A stretch of DNA of 64,000 nt, taken from contig OX940871.1 of NCBI GenBank assembly GCA_954871525.1, positions 14,042,532-14,106,531 of the forward strand, written 5' to 3'. The first letter of the stretch is position 1. Each line of letters starts with the position of its first letter. Source of the stretch: Parietaria judaica (Eukaryota > Streptophyta > Magnoliopsida > Rosales > Urticaceae). Shown one piece after another: positions 59,590 through 64,000 of this stretch. The position numbers and the translations under genes were made by a program. Under the pieces are notes generated by a model. The model searched no databases. It was given only the letters and a program-made list of their open reading frames with translations, and was not told where the DNA came from.

Positions 59590-61241
59590 ATACTATATTA
59601 AAGGGTATAGACAACATAAAAAGTTTATTTTGCGAGTTCAATTTTTTCCCCAAAAACTAAGTCGAATAGAATTCGAAACATAGTTTGTTACCCATATCCA
59701 TCATTTTAAGACTATATTTAGGGTTTTGAAAACTTAAGAAATTTGTTTCGCGAGTTCACGTTTTTGCGTAAAAACTAAGTCGAATAGGTTACGAAATATA
59801 GTTCATGACCCATATCCATTGTTTTAAACACTACATTAAGGGTATTGAGCACATTAAAAGTTTGGTTTGGGAGTTCACATTTTTACGTAAAAACTACATC
59901 GAATAGGTTTTAAAGCATAGTTCGTGACCTTGTACATTGTTTTAAACACTATATTATGGATATTGAGAACTTAAAAAGTTTGTTTTGCGAGTTCACATTT
60001 TGGCTTAAAAACTAAGTTTAATAAGTTTCGAAACATAGTTCTTGACCCATGTCCATTCATTTTACACTATATTTAGTGAAATTAGAACATAAAAAGTTTG
60101 GTTTGCGAGTTCACAATATTTTCTTAAAAACTAAGCCGAATTGGTTTCGAAACATAACTCGCGACCCGTATCCATTATTTTAACAATATTTTAAGGGTAT
60201 CGAGCACTTAAAAAGTTTGTTCTAAGAGTTCACATTTTTTCGTAAAAACTAAGTCGAATAGGTTTCGAAATATAGTTCGTGAACCATATTCATTAATCTA
60301 ACACTATATTAAGGGTATTGAGCACATAAAAATTTCTTTTGCGAGTTCGCATTTTTGAGTAAAAAATAAGTCGAATAAGTTTCGAAACATAGTTAATAAC
60401 CCATATCAATTAATTTAACACTATATTAAGGGTATTGATCACGTTAAAAGATAATTTTGCGTGTTCACATTTTTTCCCAAAAACTAAGTCGAATAGTATT
60501 CGAAACATATTTTTTGACCCATATCCATTGTTTTAACACTATATTTAGGGTTATGAGAACATAAGAAATTTGTTTCGTGTGTTCACATTTTGCGTAAAAA
60601 CTAAGACGAATAGGATACCAAACATATTTCATGACCTATATCCATTGTTTTAACACTATATTAAGGGTATTGAGCACATAAAAAGTTTGTTTTTCGAGTT
60701 CACATTTTTACGTAAAAACTACATCGAATAGGTTTTAAAACATAATTCGTGATCCTTATCAATATTTTTAAAACTATATTAAGGGTATTGAGCACTTAAA
60801 AAGTTTGTTTTGGGAGTTCACATTTTTGCTTAAAAACTAAGTTGAATAGGTTTCGAAACATAGTTTTTCACCCATCTCCATTAATTTTACACTATATTTA
60901 GGGAAAATTAGTACATAAAAATTTGGTTTGCGAGTTCACAATTTTTGCGTAAAAACTAAGCCGAATTGGTTTCGAAACATAACTCGCGACCCGTATCCAT
61001 TATTTTAACAATATTTTAAGGATATTGAGCACATAAAAAGTTTGTTTAAAGAGTTCACATTTTTTCGTAAAAACTAAGTCGAATAGGTTTCGAAATATAG
61101 TTCGTGACCCATACATTGTTCTAACACTATATTAAGTCTATTGGGCACATAAAAACTTTCTTTACCGAGTTCATATTTTTGCGTAAAAACTAAATCGGAT
61201 ACGTTTTGAAAAATAGTTCACGACCCATATCCATTTATTTA
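59590..61241 (+). repeat. Flank unit 12: complete 14-mer (1652 bp)
   Basis: All 14 monomers; closest to unit 11. Its J monomer has the C-like AAGTTGAATAGG at about 60.84 kb. Its E has GTATCGAGCAC, a variant otherwise typical of core units at 22-39 kb. Confidence 0.9.
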
Positions 61242-62069
61242 GTACTATATTAAAGGGTATAGACAACATAAAAAGTTTATTTTGCGAGTTCAATTTTTCC
61301 CCCAAAAACTAAGTCGAATAGAATTCGAAACATAGTTTGTGACCCATATCCATCATTTTAAGACTATATTTAGGGTTTTGAGAACATAAGAAATTTGTTT
61401 CGCGAGTTCACATTTTTGCGTAAAAACTAAGTCGAATAGGTTACGAAATATAGTTCATGACCCATATCCATTGTTTTAAACACTACATTAAGGGTATTTA
61501 GCACATTAAAAGTTTAGTTTGGGAGTTCACATTTTTGCGTAAAAACTACATCGAATAGGTTTTTAAACATAGTTCGTGATCCTTGTACATTGTTTTAAAC
61601 ACTATATTAAGGATATTGAGCACTTAAAAAGTTTGTTTTGCGAGTCCACATTTTGGCTTAAAAACTAAGTTGAATAAGTTTCGAAACATAGTTCTTTACC
61701 CATGTCCATTCATTTTACACTATATTTAGCGAAATTAGAACATAAAAAGTTTGGTTTGCGAGTTCACAATATTTTCTTAAAAACTAGGTCGAATTGGTTT
61801 CGAAACATAACTCACGACCCGTATCCTTTATTTTAACAATATTTTAAGGGTATTGAGCACTTAAAAAGTTTGTTTTAAGAGTTCACATTTTTTCGTAAAA
61901 ACTAAGTCGAATAGGTTTCGAAATATAGTTCGTGACCCATACATTGTTCTAACACTATATTAAGTCTATTGGGCACATAAAAACTTTCTTTATCGAGTTC
62001 ATATTTTTGCGTAAAAACTAAATCGGATACGTTTCGAAACATAGTTCACGACCCATATCCATTTATTTA
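61242..62069 (+). repeat. Flank unit 13: 7-mer H-A-B-C-D-(E/L)-M (828 bp)
   Basis: Same composition and same E/L type of hybrid as unit 10, but with private variants (GAGTCCACATTT in C, AACTAGGTCG and CTCACGACCC in D, ATTTAGCGAAATTAG). It is either a diverged copy of unit 10 or an independent exchange in the same homologous segment. Confidence 0.88.
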
Positions 62070-63723
62070 ATACTATATTAAAGGGTATAGACAACATAAA
62101 AAGTTTATTTTGCGAGTTCAATTTTTCCCCCTAAAACTAAGTCGAATAGAATTCGAAACATAGTTTGTGACCCATATCAATCATCTTAAGACTATATTTA
62201 GGGTTTTGAGAACATAAGAAATTTGGTTCGCGAGTTCACATTTTTGCGTAAAAACTAAGTCGAATAGGTTACGAAATATAGTTCATGACCCATATCCATT
62301 GTTTTAAACACTACATTAAGGGTATTGAGCACATTAAAAGTTTGGTTTGGGAGTTCACATTTTTGCGTAAAAAACTACATCGAATAGGTTTTAAAACATA
62401 GTTCGTGATCCTTGTACATTGTTTTAAACACTATATTATGGATATTGACACTTAAAAAGTTTGTTTTGCGAGTTCACATTTTGGCTTAAAAACTAAGTTG
62501 AATAAGTTTCGAAACATAGTTCTTGACCCATGTCCATTCATTTTACACTATATTTAGTGAAATTAGAACATAAAAAGTTTGGTTTTCGAGTTCACAATAT
62601 TTTCTTAAAAACTAAGCCGAATTGGTTTCGAAACATAACTCTGCGACCCGTATCCATTATTTTAACAATATTTTAAGGGTATTGAGCACTTAAAAAGTTT
62701 GTTTAAGAGTTCACATTTTTTTCGTAAAAACTAAGTCGAACAGGTTTCGAAATATAGTTCGTGAACCATATTCATTAATCTAACACTATATTAAGGGTAT
62801 TGAGCACATAAAAATTTCTTTTGCGAGTTCGCATTTTTGAGTAAAAAATAAGTCGAATAAGTTTCGAAACATAGTTAATGACCCATATCTGTTAATTTAA
62901 CACTATATTAAGGGTATTGATCACATTAAAAGATAATTTTGCGTGTTCACATTTTTTCCCAAAAACTAAGTCGAATAGTATTCGAAACATATTTTTTGAC
63001 CCATATCCATCGTTTTAAACACTATATTTAGGGTTATGAGAACATAAAAAATTTGTTTCGTGAGTTCACATTTTGCGTAAAAACTAAGTCGAATAGGATA
63101 CGAAACATAGTTCATGACACATATCCATTGTCTTAACACTATATTAAGGGTATTGAGCACATAAAAAGTTTGTTTTCGAGTTCACATTTTAACGTAAAAA
63201 CTACATCGAATAGGTTTTAAAACATAATTCGTGATCCTTATTAATATTTTTAAAACTATATTAAGGGTAATGAGCACTTAAAAAGTTTGTTTTGGGAGTT
63301 CACATTTTTGCTTAAAAACTAAGTTTTATAGGTTTCGAAACATAGTTTTTCACCCATCTCCATTAATTTTACACTATATTAAGGGAAAATTAGTACATAA
63401 AAATTTGGTTTGCGAGTTCACAATTTTTGCGTAAAAACTAAGCCGAATTGGTTTCGAAACATAACTCGCGACCCGTATCCTTTATTTTAACAATATTTTA
63501 AGGTTATTGAGCACATAAAAAGTTTGTTTTAAGAGTTCACATTTTTTCGTAAAAACTAACTCGAATAGGTTTCGAAATATAGTTCGTGACCCATACATTG
63601 TTCTAACACTATATTAAGTCTATTGGGCACATAAAAACTTTCTTTATCGAGTTCATATTTTTGCGTAAAAACTAAATCGGATACGTTTCGAAACATAGTT
63701 CACGACCCATATCCATTTATTTA
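62070..63723 (+). repeat. Flank unit 14: complete 14-mer (1654 bp)
   Basis: All 14 monomers. H has CCCCCTAAAAC and ATCAATCATCTTAAG, repeated in the following partial unit, so these two are a fresh tandem pair. A2 has AAGTCGAATAGGATACG, mixing A1 and A2 states. Confidence 0.9.
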
Positions 63724-64000
63724 ATACTATATTAAAGGGTATAGACAACATAAAAAGTTTATTTTGCGAGTTCAATTTTTCCCCCTAAAACTAAGTCGAA
63801 TAGAATTCGAAACATAGTTTGTGACCCATATCAATCATCTTAAGACTATATTTAGGGTTTTGAGAACATAAGAAATTTGTTTCGCGAGTTCACATTTTTG
63901 CGTAAAAACTAAGTCGAATAGGTTACGAAATATAGTTCATGACCCATATCCATTGTTTTAAACACTACATTAAGGGTATTGAGCACATTAAAAGTTTGGT
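63724..64000 (+). repeat. Flank unit 15, cut by the window end (H-A1-partial B)
   Basis: H and A1 are complete and B is cut off after TTTGGT. H shares CCCCCTAAAAC and ATCAATCATCTTAAG with unit 14, 1654 bp upstream. The array evidently continues beyond 64000. Confidence 0.9.

Larger units (their letters stand above)
1..64000. repeat. Tandem satellite array, ~118 bp monomer, whole window
   Basis: The window is entirely made of head-to-tail monomers of 116-119 bp, about 540 copies, all in one orientation. Each monomer carries, in order, an ACACTATATT-like start, AAGGGTATTGAGCAC, a GAGTTCAC block, a T-run followed by TAAAAACTA, TCGAATAGG, TTTCGAAAC and a GACCCATATCCAT-like block. Fourteen recurrent classes (A1/core A, B-G, A2, I-M, H) follow a fixed order, which defines higher-order repeats. 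There are no unique sequence, N runs, transposon insertions or orientation switches. Such long homogeneous HOR arrays are typical of eukaryotic centromeric or pericentromeric heterochromatin; the centromere assignment is inference because no protein-binding data are visible. Family and species are not recognised. Confidence 0.97.

Noticed and set aside
1..64000. tRNA, rRNA or other RNA genes
   Set aside because: No cloverleaf, ribosomal or RNA polymerase III box signals stand out from the repeat on either strand by eye.
44695..64000. Replication origin with iterons, or plasmid/phage repeats
   Set aside because: Length, homogeneity, HOR structure and lack of any coding sequence fit eukaryotic satellite DNA rather than iterons, which are short and few.

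Overview
The whole 64 kb window is one uninterrupted satellite DNA array. I see no gene, RNA gene, transposon, inverted segment or unique-sequence stretch. The basic unit is an AT-rich monomer of about 118 bp (116-119 bp; 33% G+C in a consensus I counted by hand), always head-to-tail in the same orientation, roughly 540 copies. Variants recur in a fixed order, so this is a higher-order-repeat (HOR) array. Megabase-scale HOR satellites are typical of eukaryotic centromeres and pericentromeres, so a eukaryotic, possibly centromeric, origin is the best inference. I do not recognise the family and cannot name the organism; plant and invertebrate sources both remain open.

Layout. (1) 1-114: the end of a flank-type monomer, here called H. 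(2) 115-43988: a very regular core of 53 consecutive copies of a seven-monomer HOR (A-B-C-D-E-F-G, mean 828 bp). Unit starts: 115, 943, 1771, 2594, 3417, 4245, 5073, 5905, 6729, 7552, 8380, 9208, 10036, 10864, 11692, 12524, 13353, 14181, 15009, 15837, 16667, 17495, 18323, 19155, 19983, 20813, 21642, 22469, 23296, 24124, 24951, 25778, 26606, 27434, 28261, 29089, 29917, 30745, 31572, 32400, 33228, 34056, 34884, 35711, 36539, 37367, 38195, 39023, 39850, 40678, 41506, 42334, 43162. (3) 43989-64000: an older-looking array whose full unit is a 14-mer of about 1654 bp, H-A1-B-C-D-E-F-G-A2-I-J-K-L-M. It is mixed with shortened 7-, 11- and 13-monomer versions.

How the parts relate. The 14-mer is itself two diverged 7-mers (A2, I, J, K, L, M, H correspond to A, B, C, D, E, F, G). 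The core sits exactly in phase inside one 14-mer: H precedes the first A at the left edge, and A2-I-J-K-L-M-H follow the last G at the right edge. The core A monomer looks like an A2/A1 recombinant, so a single unequal exchange between the two A-type monomers of neighbouring 14-mers would create the A-G 7-mer that then amplified. The outermost core units still carry the flank allele in monomer G, and the inner 51 units carry a different one. Inside the core there are nested block duplications with offsets of 8, 3, 4 and 5 HOR units. In the flank a 6.27 kb offset duplicates a 3.5 kb segment, and independent exchanges (D/K, E/L, F/I, K/L) gave the shortened units.

Every interval belongs to these repeats, so there is no gene-free stretch left to describe separately. 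Monomer boundaries are set by convention at the first base of the ACACTATATT-like decamer; other phases are equally valid.
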